Assembly (NCBI GenBank): GCA_013396635.1
Contig: WBMW01003144.1
Location: 190,118 to 254,117 of the forward strand
Direction of reading: 5' to 3'
Source: Penelope pileata
Lineage: Eukaryota > Chordata > Aves > Galliformes > Cracidae
DNA length: 64,000 bases
In this document: one piece after another, positions 1-12,125 of the stretch
Numbering within the stretch: the stretch's first letter is position 1
How the letters are laid out: the number at the start of each line of letters is the position of its first letter
The notes under the pieces: generated by a model
Databases searched by the model: none
What the model was told of the DNA's origin: nothing
Seen by the model: only the letters and a program-made list of their open reading frames with translations
Translations under genes and position numbers: made by a program

Positions 1-876
1 AAATGGCTGGCCATCACCACTTTGGAAGGCAGAGCACACATGGCTTTCACAGCTGAAAAGTCAGCTTCCTTAGAAAAGAGATGCTGGATGCTCTTTCTGA
101 AGTGGCAGAAGGGCTGCACCCTGCTCCCCCAGCTCCGCACGCAGGTCTGGGTCTGGCTGGGGAGCTGCCAGCACAGTGACACCAGGCACCGGTGGGAGCG
201 GTCACAGCCCTGTCCGCAGCGCTTCTCCATGCAGAAACCTCCGCTGCCATCTCATCTCACTGCTTGCTCCGCTGGTAAGATATGGTAAGAGAAACGTATT
301 CATGGCCCACATCCACCTAGCGATAAGATTTCCAGGCTGGATCTTTTCTCCTTTCTTCCAGAGAAAGAAGGCAGAGGACTAATCTTGAAGGGCCTACTGA
401 TAGGACAGGGAGAGAAGAAAGTCTGACAGATAAACATCTCGGAGGCGGGATGAATGCTACTACTAAGGTCTGGTTTATTCAAGAATCTTTCCTAAGAGAT
501 TAAATACAAATTTGCCTTTATTTCACAAACTGCTGAGACAACTACATTCTGTCTGCAAAACACAACGGAACATAAAATTTTAAAATGCTCTCTCAATGCA
601 GGGCCTAATCAGTCACCCATAAATCTATCCTTTAAATATTCATGCGTGATGAAACCCAACTGCTGCACACAGATCTGTATATAGCTACTTTCTGCTGTTA
701 TGTCTGGGTTTTAGCTGCTTGTTCTCCCAGCAAACACAGCCCTCCTTGTTGAACATTTTCCTTGGCAACAGGACACTTCCGACAGCATCACCCAGTATAA
801 ATCATGAGCTTGTGTAAACCAGTAAGAACAGATGTCAGAGCGGGACAGCAAACCTTGTACAAACTGAATGCTAAGA

Positions 877-945
877 TTAGATATACAGTCTTATATATAA
901 CATTAGATATAGATAGATTTTATGTGTATATATATGTATAAAGTG
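877..945. repeat. TA-rich low-complexity patch
   Basis: Alternating TA, ATAG and TGTATA units give a degenerate AT-rich simple repeat with no single dominant period. No coding potential is visible. Confidence 0.6.
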
Positions 946-1863
946 AATCAAGAGGTGGTAGAGCAAAAGAAAAGATGAATTTACAATAATGACATTCTCC
1001 TAATATCATCAGGAGAATAATTTATGCGTTTAGGATGTGACTGCATGTCAGTGCACACATCTGTAGGGGAAAGGAAGCCGTGGCCTCAGCAACAAGCTGA
1101 ATGCTTTGGCTACAGGAGGCCCAGCTCAGAGACAGCAGTGATGGGAGGCTCTGCAGAGGGCCAAGCCCAGGACAGGAAGCAGCAAAACAAAACGGCAACA
1201 ATGCCCTTAACAAGAAAGAAAAGCCCATAACCTCTCACTCAACAGCACCAAGTTAATTTCCAAGTGTGAGGAGATTGATGACAGATAACCAAGATTTTAA
1301 TCTAGACAGAGAGAGATCTGCAGACTTCCCTGCCCTGGGAAGGCAATTCAGCTCTTGCTTTGAAGTCTTGCCCTAAGAAGAGAAAACAAGCAGTCCAGAA
1401 AGCTCTCTCCTGAGGCTCCTAAAAAAATCTGGAAGAGGAACAAAAATGTTTTTCCAAACAACGCTTTGAAGAAACAGTTGAAGTTAGGAGACCAATCAGC
1501 AGAAGACAACTGGAGTCAAGGAAAGGCAACAGTTTAAGAAGAGGAGAGAGAGTGGCTGCACTAAAAGCCAGTGCCAGGACACTACCTGTGGGGACAGGGC
1601 AGTGCTGCTCCTAGAAAGGAGCAGGAGCTGGAAACAGAAACAAACCTCTTCAAACAGGAACGCAAACCCAACAGAGAGAAGAGTTAGGCCCCAAAGAGTC
1701 CAATATGTGAACCTGGAAACACCACCTGACTTGGGTGTCAAAACACGGTGCAAGGTGAACTGCAAGCAGCCTCAAAGCTCTGAGAGGAAATGCAGAGCAG
1801 TGCTCTCCGGCTGCAATGGTAGCACAGAAAGGACACAAGCACCTTTATTAAAAAAAAAAAAAA

Positions 1864-1864
1864 N
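1864..1864. other. single ambiguous base
   Basis: An isolated N directly follows a run of 14 A. This most likely marks an unresolved homopolymer length in the assembly rather than biology, and it makes the adjoining reading frame unreliable. Confidence 0.95.
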
Positions 1865-4458
1865 CCTATCAGCTAGTTTTCAGACACACTACACCAAAAA
1901 TGGGACAAGCCACAGCACAGCCAACAGCAACTCTTCAGATCATCTGGGACTTTCATATCACTCTTGTATTGGTATTTTGGGGATCGCTGCTCATAGCGGT
2001 CTGATCAACCAGCGAAACATTACAGGGCACAGCCTCTTCACATCTCATGCCCCGGCTCTATCCAGAGAGACTTTGCTATTACTCTAGACTTGAGAAGTTT
2101 CTTTCATTGAAGACGGTATGCATTTGCCATTTCTGGTAGCTCTGGTCACATGCCCTCCGCTAGGGAAGCCGCAGAGAAAGTTCAATAGGGGCAGAAGATG
2201 GGTCTTGGGTATGACAGAGGTATACAACAACTGGTTATTTATCTGAAGTTGGGGGTTTCCCATAATCACTGCTAGAGACCTAGAAAACAATCACTTCAAG
2301 TGAAAAATAACAGTTTTTATGACCACCTATCTAAAATGTGATTTTCTCCCATTCAAACCGAGTTCTTTGATGTGCTTTATGCAGTAATAATAAAAATATA
2401 TACAGAAAATAAAGCCAGTCAGTATTTGCTGCATGGATTAAATTTCTGCTGCATTCTGTAAGCAAATCAATAACAGAAAAATAAATGGCATTTGCATTTT
2501 GTCAATGGGAAACATGCTGTTAAGAAGATACACAGAAGGGATTAGATTGAAGTGAGAGGCTCGTTCTTTTCACAGAAGTTTAGTTTCACCTTATCTATTT
2601 CACTTATTTGCTGTACCAGAAGCCCTAGCTGAGAGAAATTATGTTTCTCCACTGAAACAGAGCCCATGAGGAGCCTCCATGCAGACGGGAAGTTAATGCA
2701 GGGTGGGTAGCGTAGGTGTACAATCTTATTGCAAGGCATCTGGGACTGATGCTTTCCAGCAAACACTGCCACAGCAGTCCATGTGCACCACGTACTGCAA
2801 GCTGCTTTCAAGCTTGTAGTAAAGTTGGGTTTGTTTGCAAAATATGCAGTTGTGGTTTTGGCTCTTTCAATGGTTGCTACGTTTAACACTGCAGTGAAGA
2901 GTACTGGGGTGAAGTTGGATGGAAGAATGTTTAGCAAAAAGCAGAAAAACCTTTTATGTGTGTATGAGAAAACAGAATGCTTCTCCCAAAGAGACTGAGG
3001 CGGCCGGGGCAGAGCTCTGGCCAGAGTCCCTGGAAAGGGCTGCAAAAGAGACAGACCAGCATTTAGTCTACGTGATGTACCAGCTTTTTCCTTTTTCCAC
3101 TCTTTACTTCTTTGATTCCTGCCAATTCCATTTCCTTTATTTCCTAAAATCCTCTGAACAATTTCCAGTTAAGTAACAACTGCTTTTTAAATACCTATCC
3201 TGGCCACAAAAAAAAACAACACAATAAACCTATGCTACCTCTCTCACAAAAATAGACACAAAAAATATTCACCTTGGAGTGTGCTCCAGCTAAGGAAGAG
3301 TAATCCAAACATTATGTGTGCCTCACTTCAGCCACTTGCATCTTCCAAGCTTGTCAGGACAGACCAAGAATGGCACAGAACATGAGTTAACAGAAATTAA
3401 CCAGTTTCTGGTTAACTACAAAACCACTGTCATCTTTTAAGGCTTCACTCAACAATTCTCCATCAGGTATTCTCAAAAGGAGCCAAAGCAAAACTCAGGG
3501 GATCTCTAAAACCTTGCTATAAACTCGTGCATCCTTTTGCTGGTTAAACAATCCCTGAAAGCTCCACATTCCTGCTGGCATCTGTCCCACTTATGCAGGC
3601 TACCCAGTGTACTTTTGGAAGAAGTTGGGGCACAGACATGCCCTGACAGATAAGACCAAACTGGCAAAGCTGGGGGGCTGAGAAGCAAACAGATGATCCC
3701 AGGAATTATTCTGGATTTACATAGATGAGGCCTGGAGGGAAAAAAAAGTCTCATGATTTTTATGAAAATTTTAAATAAAAATCAAGTACAATAGTACTAA
3801 TGGGAACTAAAGATACCTTGGCAAAAGATATAGCTGTAAATGTTCAATATTCAAGCTTTTATTCTCAAAACACCTGTCTACTTGGTTCTGAAACAGGATA
3901 TGCTTACTTCCACACAAAACCCAAACTGAGACTTAGGATCCACTAAATAAAAGAATTTCCCAATCTTTTTTCAAGACTCTAGGGAACAAAACGTTGCCGC
4001 TTGCAGTAGCTCCTGAGATGTACCAAAAAGGGGGTTTCTGAGTGCCTTGGTAAATTCACTAATGAAGAAGCAGTTTCAGCACGTTGCCGTTAAGGGTTAA
4101 TTTTGCATCTCACTGGCCTAGCTGGGCATTCCCATAAATACCAACCCAGCGGATATAACTGGAAAGCAGGTATGCTTGGCTCCAGTTCACTCTGCCAATT
4201 TAGTGGCAATGAATGTCTGAAAATTGCAGGGTGTAAACTTCGCAGGGTGGGTCTCACATATTGTGTTTATTTTACTGATAGAGAATGTATTTGATTAATT
4301 AGAATTAAAAGAAAGGTATCACACTTGATGAAAGGTTGTTTATTTTTTCTCCTGCCTCCAGATAGAAATAATAACAAGAAAAATCACTGTATTTACTGCG
4401 TAAGGACAAAGGCAGCACAGCTTGTACATTGCTGAGTTTCAACAGTAATTTCTTTTAG

Positions 4459-4526
4459 GTCAGTGAGCAGGGAATTGCTAGTGCCAAGCAACGTCAAGAC
4501 TTCTGCAAAGCAGCTACCAAATCCGG
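4459..4526 (+). other. candidate exon, unidentified
   Basis: The 68-bp segment follows an acceptor with a T-rich tract (TTTCTTTTAG, 4449-4458) and precedes a GTAAGAT donor at 4527. Two frames are open, one reading VSEQGIASAKQRQ near the start. I do not recognise the peptide. No partner exon in matching phase is evident nearby, so this may be a chance pairing of signals or a non-coding RNA exon. Confidence 0.17.
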
Positions 4527-6792
4527 GTAAGATGAGGCCAGAAAAAGATGTCTCTGCAATAAAAGCCAACCTGAACATATTTTCTGTCCAACAACCCCAT
4601 TCAAATCTACTTTACACCGCCAAGAAATCACCAACTGGCTAGCTCCACGGCACTTTGGCAATTTCTTTCCCACGCACTACAAAAAGTTCAGAAGACAATG
4701 AGAACTGTGCATAGCGGATGCTTTAAGGACACCGGCAGGTAGCAGTGCTGACAGCCATTGCCAGCAAGACAAATCACCGGCACAGCCCACATGGGCCCAG
4801 CCAGAGCCTCCCCTGCCTCGTTCCAGACGTGCAGCAGCAACGACTTGGTTGAGCAGCCTCCAGCCTTTGCTGTTCTCCAAGCTGCTGTGTCTGAGTGTAG
4901 TGCTGTTACAATAACTAGTTCTTATTTGAGAGAATGATGTCTCAACACACTTTCAGACTCATCTGACCTTGGACTTCTAAAACCACCTTGGCAGACTTGA
5001 GAGAACAGGAACCTTCTTGCTGACCTGTTGGGAGTTTTTTTTCCCCCTAGGGAAGCCATCTGAACCAAAAACACTTGGAAGCAACAATGATCCTGATTAA
5101 GCACCAGAGATTCTTCACACACCAGTCCCTTTGGGTCCCAGCTATTGCGAGGACTCACTCTTATCACAAGCAGGCTGACACATTCTGTTTTGTTCTTCTG
5201 TCAAAGAGCTGCAGTCACAGCTCCGGCTTACCTTATGGGAAAGCCTGGTAAACTGAGACCACCCACACGCTGAGGTTCTCTCTCTTCCCTGCACCTGCTT
5301 CATTTGGATCACAGGAGCCAGCCTCACAGGCAGGGCACAGAGCTCTCTGAGGTTAGTTAAAAACTTTAACTTGCAAAGCCAAAAGCAGTTGGCCAGGATG
5401 AGGAATCCTGCACTTAGATCATACAGACGGTGAACTAGGGATCTTTTGTAATCTTGTTTTTATTATGAACAAAAGATGCCACTGTCCTTTAATATGTTTC
5501 CAAAAAGGGATGCTTTCTTCTTTGTAAACACTAACGCTCCGTGACACCTGTCAGAGGGATTTAGCAGGACAGCTTCTCCAGGCGTTGAGGCAGCAGAGGA
5601 CAGCAGGCGTGCTGCCTCGCACAGGGATGTAGGTACCGCAGACAAGGGCCCCACGCTGAGTGCAGAATGCTGCTCCATTCCCAGGGGCCCTGGCCAGCTC
5701 CTTCCCGACGGGCCCTCGCCTGCCTGCGTGGATGAGGGTGCTCAGCATTCACTGTAATGCGGAGTAAATTCCTTGCACTCCAAGAACTAGAAACAACAAG
5801 GTTTGCAGACAGCAGCAACTCAGCTGTGTTCCCCACTTCAGGTCTGGAAAGGAGCCTGTCGGCAGCTCACACCGCTCCGCGTGGAACCAGTCTCCTCCGA
5901 CCTGGTGACGAGTGCACAAGGAAAGAGGAGAGCCAACCTCAGAAGTAGCCTCCTTCAGCAATTGAGCCTCATTAATAATTTACCCGTTGATGTAACTGGA
6001 GCGTGTGCAGGAGAAATTAGCTGTACAGTTGACCGTTATATTGAAGGCACTGCCCTTCCACTGTCTTTGCTTTCTGCTTAAGCAACAGGGCTTCTCTTTT
6101 GCTCAGGGGCCAGTCCTTTCTAGGAAGGACTAATAATGGTCAATTAATAAACTGAATTAATTTAATTTAAATGTGTATCACTCAGAATGTGATTATATAG
6201 GTCTTTCCCATCTTCGTCACCTCCTATGCAATTAATTTTCACATAATCAAACACAAAGTAGTCTATAACATAGAGAGGAAAGATCTCGGCACTTAGTGCT
6301 TTGCTGCAAATTATGGATATTTCTGCCTCAGGAACCTAACACAAAGTTACTTCTGACATTGATCCATATTCTGTGGACTAGCTAAAAAACAAAGAGAAAA
6401 CTAAGACACAGAAAATATAATGCGACAATAAAGCTTGCCCAGGACTCTGGCTCCAAACACACAATGGGCTCTAAGTGCTCTACACCACATTCACATACGA
6501 TGCAGCTCAGCCAGCAACAATTAACTGTCCACAAGCTCTTTACGTTATGGTTGTATTTTCTCCAGATTTCCAAGGAAATAAATTTAAAAGGAATACTTTA
6601 AGTATTGACTACATCACAGCTGATGACAGCATGAAAAAACTGAAGTGCTATCAGCACCAAACAACAGAAATTAACGTCACATGCAGACCCACTGAGAACG
6701 GAAGGACACCTCAACATGTCTGTAATATAACGTTAACCCAAACGTAGATGTCCTTAGCTGATGATCAGCTTTCTTCCTTTCTTTCCACTGAG
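4527..6792. other. non-coding stretch, partly CpG-enriched
   Basis: No gene is recognised. The part from about 5535 to 5900 is mildly GC- and CpG-rich (several CG pairs around 5700-5720) but well short of a CpG island. A minus-strand GTAAGC donor at 5226-5231 follows sequence open in one frame, but the acceptor side is weak. From about 6120 the sequence becomes AT-rich. Confidence 0.5.
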
Positions 6793-6883
6793 AGTACTCG
6801 TACAAGCATCTTGTCTATAGGATGCAACACTCTAATCTCAAAGATAATAGCAGAGAAGATTCACCCCATCAGTCAGACTGCAG
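6793..6883 (+). other. candidate exon, unidentified
   Basis: The 91-bp segment lies between a strong pyrimidine-tract acceptor (TTTCTTCCTTTCTTTCCACTGAG region ending at 6792) and a CAG|GTGAGC donor at 6884. The first frame is open throughout and includes SIGCNTLISKIIAEK, which matches no family I know. With no in-phase neighbour it could equally be a lncRNA exon or chance. Confidence 0.18.
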
Positions 6884-8619
6884 GTGAGCCAACGTGAGTT
6901 CCCATCGTCAGCTGGAGGATGTCAAGCTGATACAGAGAAATCCTATGCCCACAGAGGGTTGTCTGGTGAAAATTAGTTTCTTACTTTAAAAATCTGTTGC
7001 CAGTAGTACTGAACACCCTTCAGCAGACACAAAGGCTCATTCCAAAGGCAGGAAGACCATTTTGTCACAGAGATTGCTATCAACAAGGTAACTTTGCAGC
7101 TTCATTACTGTCACTATTTGAGCACCCGTTAAAAATTTCTCAGCACATTTCAGATAACCCTGTAATCAACGTATTTCAGGAAAGGCCAGACCACACTGAA
7201 ATGGGCTCAAGTACCTAGTAGCACGGTATTTCTGATGAGGCCCATACACAGCAGATTATCACATCATTCACAGCGACTGCTAGAGGTGAGTGACACCACA
7301 GCTTCCCCGCTATGTCAACACTTCCAGTTCTTTTTAGAAGCACCCTGTCAGCAGGAAGCACATGTAACCGTGATGTTCTGTGATCAAATGCTTACTTACT
7401 GCAAACAGTCTTGTGTGACAAGATGAAAATTAAAGCTTCCTTCCACCAACTCGTCCCCCAGCCAGAACACAAAACTTGCCACTGGAGACAGAAGTCCAAC
7501 CATTCCTTCCCCATACATTGGCCCAACTCTCAATGCCTCCTCCTGTTGCATCAGTTTGACTGACACTGGAGTTGTTCCTTCAAAGATATTAGAATCACAC
7601 TGGTGAAAATCAGCAGAGAGTCAAGCATTTTGCTCGCGAAAAACAAAGGTTTAAGCCACCATTACTCAGGCCTTCTCAGTTTGCTGCCTAGAGAAATATA
7701 CAATAAACCTTTCTGTGAGTCTCTAAAAACAGAGCTTTAGGAACATACTGTGCAGGTACATGACTGCTTTTGATATCCTAGCCACAACAAATTCTAGTAA
7801 AATCTCCCAATTTTAACAACTTCACTCGAAACTAATATCATTTTTTTATGTCCAATTATTCTCTTCTTCCTCTGAAGAGAGGAAAGAGTGACACTGTGAA
7901 CAGAACAAATTACAGCTGGCTAAAATGATTAACTTTTTTCCGTTTCAAGAAAATTTCATCTTTTGAATTTGGGGTTTAGAAACCTACATTTTTAAAGGAA
8001 ACTTGCTGACTGGAAATTGAAGAAATGAAGTAATCTCTAGGAAATCCTGCAAAGCAGCTTAGTGACACTGATGTTCTTTCCAGCCTTGTCATTTCAATGA
8101 AGTTTAAAGACTCCAGAACACCTGAAAACAAAGAGACTCATTTCTGAGAATCAGGTTGTCAATACATTTTTATATTCAAACATAGCAGCTTAAAACAGGG
8201 ATTTAACCCACTGGAATATATCCATGTAGATTCGTTTAAAAAGCAGAAGAATCTGGATATGTGGCCTCAAAAATGTATAAAAGTAGTAATAAAATAATTC
8301 TTGCTATGTTCAATATTGAGCTAAATCTATTTGCAATCTATGTATGTTCATGAAAAAAAAAAAAAACGCAACACATTCCTTTCTAATGGCTCCAGGGCAA
8401 ACCAGACTCAGATAAAACACATGCTCCTGGAGACTATGTGCTATTTCTTAGGATTTAGCACAGCCTTTGAGAAGGATTCGCACGACTGAATCCTGCACAG
8501 GCGTTAAACAGTTCACATTCTCTAAGATAAAGACAATGTCCTGAACAAAAAGTGATCAGAAGATACTATAACAGAAGTCCTGTTGCACTTACCAACCTTT
8601 GAACTGAACAGCATATTCC

Positions 8620-8644
8620 AAATAAATAAATAAATAAATAAATT
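8620..8644. repeat. (AAAT)n microsatellite
   Basis: About six tandem tetranucleotide units AAAT/TAAA are uninterrupted. This is a simple sequence repeat with no other function visible. Confidence 0.9.
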
Positions 8645-10797
8645 TACCTCAGCACTGGTGAATAAATTACATAGGCAAACCAACAAACAGTCAAACAGTC
8701 CTTTCCCACATCTCATTTCTAGGCCCGTAAGATTGTCATACTGCACTGTTTCCTTATTTTATTTCATATCCTACACAGTACAGAGACTATCCTATGCTAA
8801 TAAAAGCAAGCACCACCTATTTTCCTGAATATCTATTTTAAAGTTCCCCTCTCCAATATCCGAACTGGTGGCAGACAAGAAACTGCCATTCTCCATGCTG
8901 GGAGACTGGAGGCACTTGTCATTTTGCAGGTGGGGAACGATACGATTTAAAACAAATTCCTCACATAAAGAGAGCAAAATCAAACTACCACTGACAATCC
9001 CTCCCAAATGATGAATTCCCACTTTGATGCAAAACCATCAGAAAGAGCATGTGATTCATAGTAGAGATGTTAAAGTGATAATTGAAACAGCCTTCTCAGT
9101 CCAGCTTACCAACAACAGCATGAGTGAAAGTGGGAGACCTTTAATCACTCTGAGCACCAGTAGGAAGCAACCTATCAGTGCAGGAGAAGCCTCGTTACCT
9201 GAGCAAGTCAGAGAGTAGAAGTGGCTGGCAGCAACAGTGCATGCCACTCATGCAGGTCTGAGCCTCCAGCTCCAGCCTGCCTGTAGCTCAGCCCTTCAGG
9301 GACATGATGCTAGCGATGCGAAAACATCCTCGACTCCATCTCACAGTTTTCCTCATTCTTTCTGCAAGCTCCCCTGGTTTTATTGTGGCCCTGGGCCAAA
9401 GAATCCCTGGAAGAAGAATGAGAAGGCATGTGGACAATTCTCCACGAGGCATCTGCCAAAGCAACAAAGTGAAGCTGACAGGGGAAGCGTACCATTTCCT
9501 AGTGTCCTACTTACCAAATCAATCAGAAACCAGTTCCAGCAATTAAGTGGTAATGAATTATTGATACCACTCACTTCAGGGATCTGAGCACTTACCAGCA
9601 TTTATGAAACTAAAGAAACTGAGGTGGTATCACCATTTCAAGCAAGGCACAGAAGCAGCCAGCAAACAGTCTGCCTAATGTTAAGCACTGCCAAGGATCA
9701 CTGTTATCTCTAGCATGTTATCTCAGCTCTGTCTGTACATGAGCACACACCACCTTGATTTGTGTTCCACTCTATCCATTTGTTAAAAATCCCCACTTCA
9801 GAGAGGCACTGTGAGTGCTCCATGTACAAAATGGAGTAATTTCAGTAACTTCTGCCTCTTTCTAGTTTTTCAGAGAAAAAAAGTAAAAAGACAACTGTGT
9901 TCAAAGGAAAGGGCAGCAGAAAGGAAGCCAGGGAAAAACCACTTTAAAAATGTGATCTACAACATATGTTCAGTAGTAGGATTGGCCCTGAGAAAGCACA
10001 GGTGGTCTTGAAGCCCTACTACTTCAAGACACTTAAAGTCTATGCCTAGCATGCCTCCAAGGTAGCTAACTTTTTTGCCAATGCAAATAAATTCAACTAC
10101 AAGCTAGTAGAAAGCCAAGGGATCCAGTCATGGATTCAAAACACTCTTGCCAGCCACTCGAGGCTGTCAGTAATACCACACAGGCACATTTTCATCACTG
10201 ATGCATAAAAGAAATTTCAGAAGAACTCTCTATTCCTACCACACTTCCCACCTGAATTTTCCACAGATGCCATTATTTACTTTTACTATTAAAAAACGAA
10301 ACAGTCAGAGAATGACATGCATTGTTCACCTCATGTTGTGTTCTCCAACCTGCCCCTTCCCAATCCCCCACCAGGCGTGCTGAGCTGACAGCCCTACGTG
10401 CTGTCCACACACACTTTCTGAAGTCCCTCACACTTCTGCAGCCTTCACACTCAGAAGCAGTTGCTAGAGTTGAGGCAGGCACGGTCTCAGCTGTCAAACT
10501 GGCAGCTGTAGCTCGTCTGACCTGACTTAAACAACAACACACGATGTAACACCGGCATGCCGGCTCCTATCTGCTCCCTGGCAGGAATGCCAGCGATGTG
10601 AGCTTTGGGAGGAAAAGATTAATGTTGGTGCTTGCAACATAGCCCAGCCCAGCCGACAGGATCCCTTTCAGGAAAGGGCAGCTTTCGGGGTGGAATCCGA
10701 GAAGACCGGAGACAGGATTTGGCCCTACCACAGATGTCTTGTATGATCACATTACTCTGCTTTCTTTGGCTTCAGTTTTCTTTATCTGTTAATGATT

Positions 10798-10810
10798 ACT
10801 AATGCTCTCC
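10798..10810 (+). promoter_or_regulatory. HNF1-like homeodomain site
   Basis: GTTAATGATTACT matches the palindromic HNF1 consensus GTTAATNATTAAC at all defined positions except the last two. It is a single site in AT-rich DNA, so it is only weak evidence for a regulatory element. Confidence 0.25.
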
Positions 10811-11638
10811 AATCCCACGGGAATGCTGCAGGCATCCATAATTTATGTTTCCGTGCTGCTCAGATTCTAAGGAAGTGGGTACCTGAAGACATATACTGAT
10901 CAGTAGTTTTCCAAATATGTAAACTACTTTTTCACAAACACCATAAAAAAAAATGCAAAGTATCAGTATCAAAAGCCCACAGCCGTTTCTTGAATAATTT
11001 ATTCCTCAGTAGCAAACAGGCAAAGCCGTATGCAGAAATCCTTGAGCAGGTATGCAGCTAATACCCCGCCCAGGGACTCTGAGTAGAACGTGGGCAGGCC
11101 CAGCCTGCCACAGAGCAGCTCCACCTTCCCAAAGCTCTGCCTGCTCAACCGCCAACCCAACTCAGCCCACAGCGACTCCAGAGGCAAGCAAGCCCCTGAA
11201 TCCAGTCAGTTCAAGGTGCTTGAGATATGAAAATTAATTAACCCTCTTTTTATTTGCACTCACTGGGGCTGGATGAGAACCCCTGGTATGGTGTTAGTTT
11301 TTGTTTTCCTCTTGCACGCATACCTAACTACATTTAGTTTTGTTTAATGCTGAGGGTGCTTTGTGGCAGGAGCAAAAAAGGAACAACTTAGGAAACCTGT
11401 TTTAAACCAGATTAGGAATCTGTATGTTTCAACTTCTCCAAAACAATTTTGCCCTGGAGACATGCAATGATGATCTCTTGGTATAGCTGCTTACACCAAG
11501 GGTTTGACAGCTGAGCTTGCTCGCACTCAAAGGGTCCTCTGACTGAACCATGCACTACAGCATTGCAATAACGCACTTTTTCCAAAACAGGCCAACGCGG
11601 TCCTTCCAGAATGAACTAAACAATAGCGGAACACTTAC

Positions 11639-11990
11639 CAAGTCTATGCCAAGTTAGTTTTCTTACAGGGATGAGGCAGCTCTGAGTGCCTGAGTCTGCA
11701 AATTCTGCCCTCAGCAGTGCAGTGGGCTGGGTGTTTGGAAGGAGTGCTCTGCTTCCCAAAACCATTTTCCCTTTGAGATACCTCCTATCAGACATGCTTC
11801 CTGCCCAAAACAGAGATAAACACCAGATACTTTGGAAGTCTACGTCATGCAGGTTTAATTTGAACAGGATCTGACAGGCCTCATACAAGTCTCTTTGGGC
11901 TCTATAGCACAGAGCATGTCCAGGCATGCCCAACCCATGGCCCACAGGCCCCATGCAGCCCAGCACAGTGCGGCCTGCTCGCGGCCTGCC
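11639..11990 (-). other. possible first exon leaving the 12-kb CpG cluster
   Basis: On the minus strand, sequence from the CpG-rich element runs to a donor TTG|GTAAGTG (complement at 11633-11638). One frame stays open for over 130 codons, including AQRDLYEACQILFK, but no family is recognised and the start codon of that frame is not an ATG. The upstream limit is an inference placed near the X-box, because a transcription start cannot be read from sequence. It could be a non-coding first exon, or the open frame could be chance. Confidence 0.2.
11912..11931. promoter_or_regulatory. full-consensus p53-family response element
   Basis: GAGCATGTCCAGGCATGCCC is two RRRCWWGYYY half-sites with no spacer, matching the p53/p63/p73 consensus at all 20 positions and carrying CATG cores, the high-affinity form. 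Family knowledge says that zero-spacer CATG sites bind tetramers best. Occupancy and target gene are unknown. Rough chance for a zero-spacer match in 64 kb of random sequence is well under one percent. Confidence 0.6.
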
Positions 11991-12002
11991 CCCAGCTGCC
12001 AC

Positions 12003-12016
12003 GTTGTCATGGCAAC
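12003..12016. promoter_or_regulatory. RFX X-box
   Basis: GTTGTCATGGCAAC fits the palindromic X-box form GTHNYYATRRNAAC bound by RFX-family factors and differs by one base from GTTGCCATGGCAAC. In vertebrates, such boxes close to transcription starts mark ciliary genes and some MHC-related or neural genes. It lies 72 bp from the p53 site, within a CpG cluster. Confidence 0.55.
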
Positions 12017-12125
12017 GGCTCTTCACTGATGAGCGGCCCGGCCCGGCCCAGGGAGCGCACCCATCACTCAGCAGCTAGCACCCTCCGAGCTGAAGCCAGG
12101 ACACGAGCAGGGCACAGCGCAGTGC

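Larger units (their letters stand above)
1..4458. other. non-coding stretch, no gene recognised
   Basis: I see no exon with convincing signals at both ends. The stretch holds a TA-rich patch (about 877-945), an A14 run at 1850-1863 followed by a lone N at 1864, an octamer (ATTTGCAT) at 2490-2497 and a kappaB-like decamer at 2252-2261. The open frames here have no recognisable domain. A possible plus donor near 282-291 has no good partner acceptor. Confidence 0.6.
6884..11638. other. non-coding stretch, no gene recognised
   Basis: This holds an A14 run at 8353-8366, an AAAT tetranucleotide array near 8620 and an HNF1-like site at 10798-10810. Several isolated minus-strand donors (complements at about 8587, 9504 and 9588) have no adequate acceptor. 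A 12-bp palindrome, CCGGCATGCCGG, sits at 10552-10563. The open frames are short and uninformative. Confidence 0.55.
11900..12125. promoter_or_regulatory. small CpG-rich element with p53 and RFX sites
   Basis: From about 11950 to 12115 the sequence is roughly two-thirds G+C with about a dozen CpG pairs, against a CpG-poor background. It carries a 20-bp p53 consensus site at its left edge and an RFX X-box in the middle. That combination suits a promoter or enhancer. The left part contains a CCCAACCCATGGCCCACAGG-like segment that resembles dispersed repeat sequence, so part of the element may derive from a transposon. Confidence 0.45.

Noticed and set aside
2252..2261. kappaB consensus GGGGTTTCCC
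   Set aside because: Several such matches are expected in a window this size, and it has no supporting context.
2542..3045. 167-codon minus-strand open frame
   Set aside because: Random-looking composition with no family signature; length not significant.
10552..10563. Palindrome CCGGCATGCCGG
   Set aside because: A 12-bp palindrome is common by chance, and it fails the p53 half-site rule at the outer bases.
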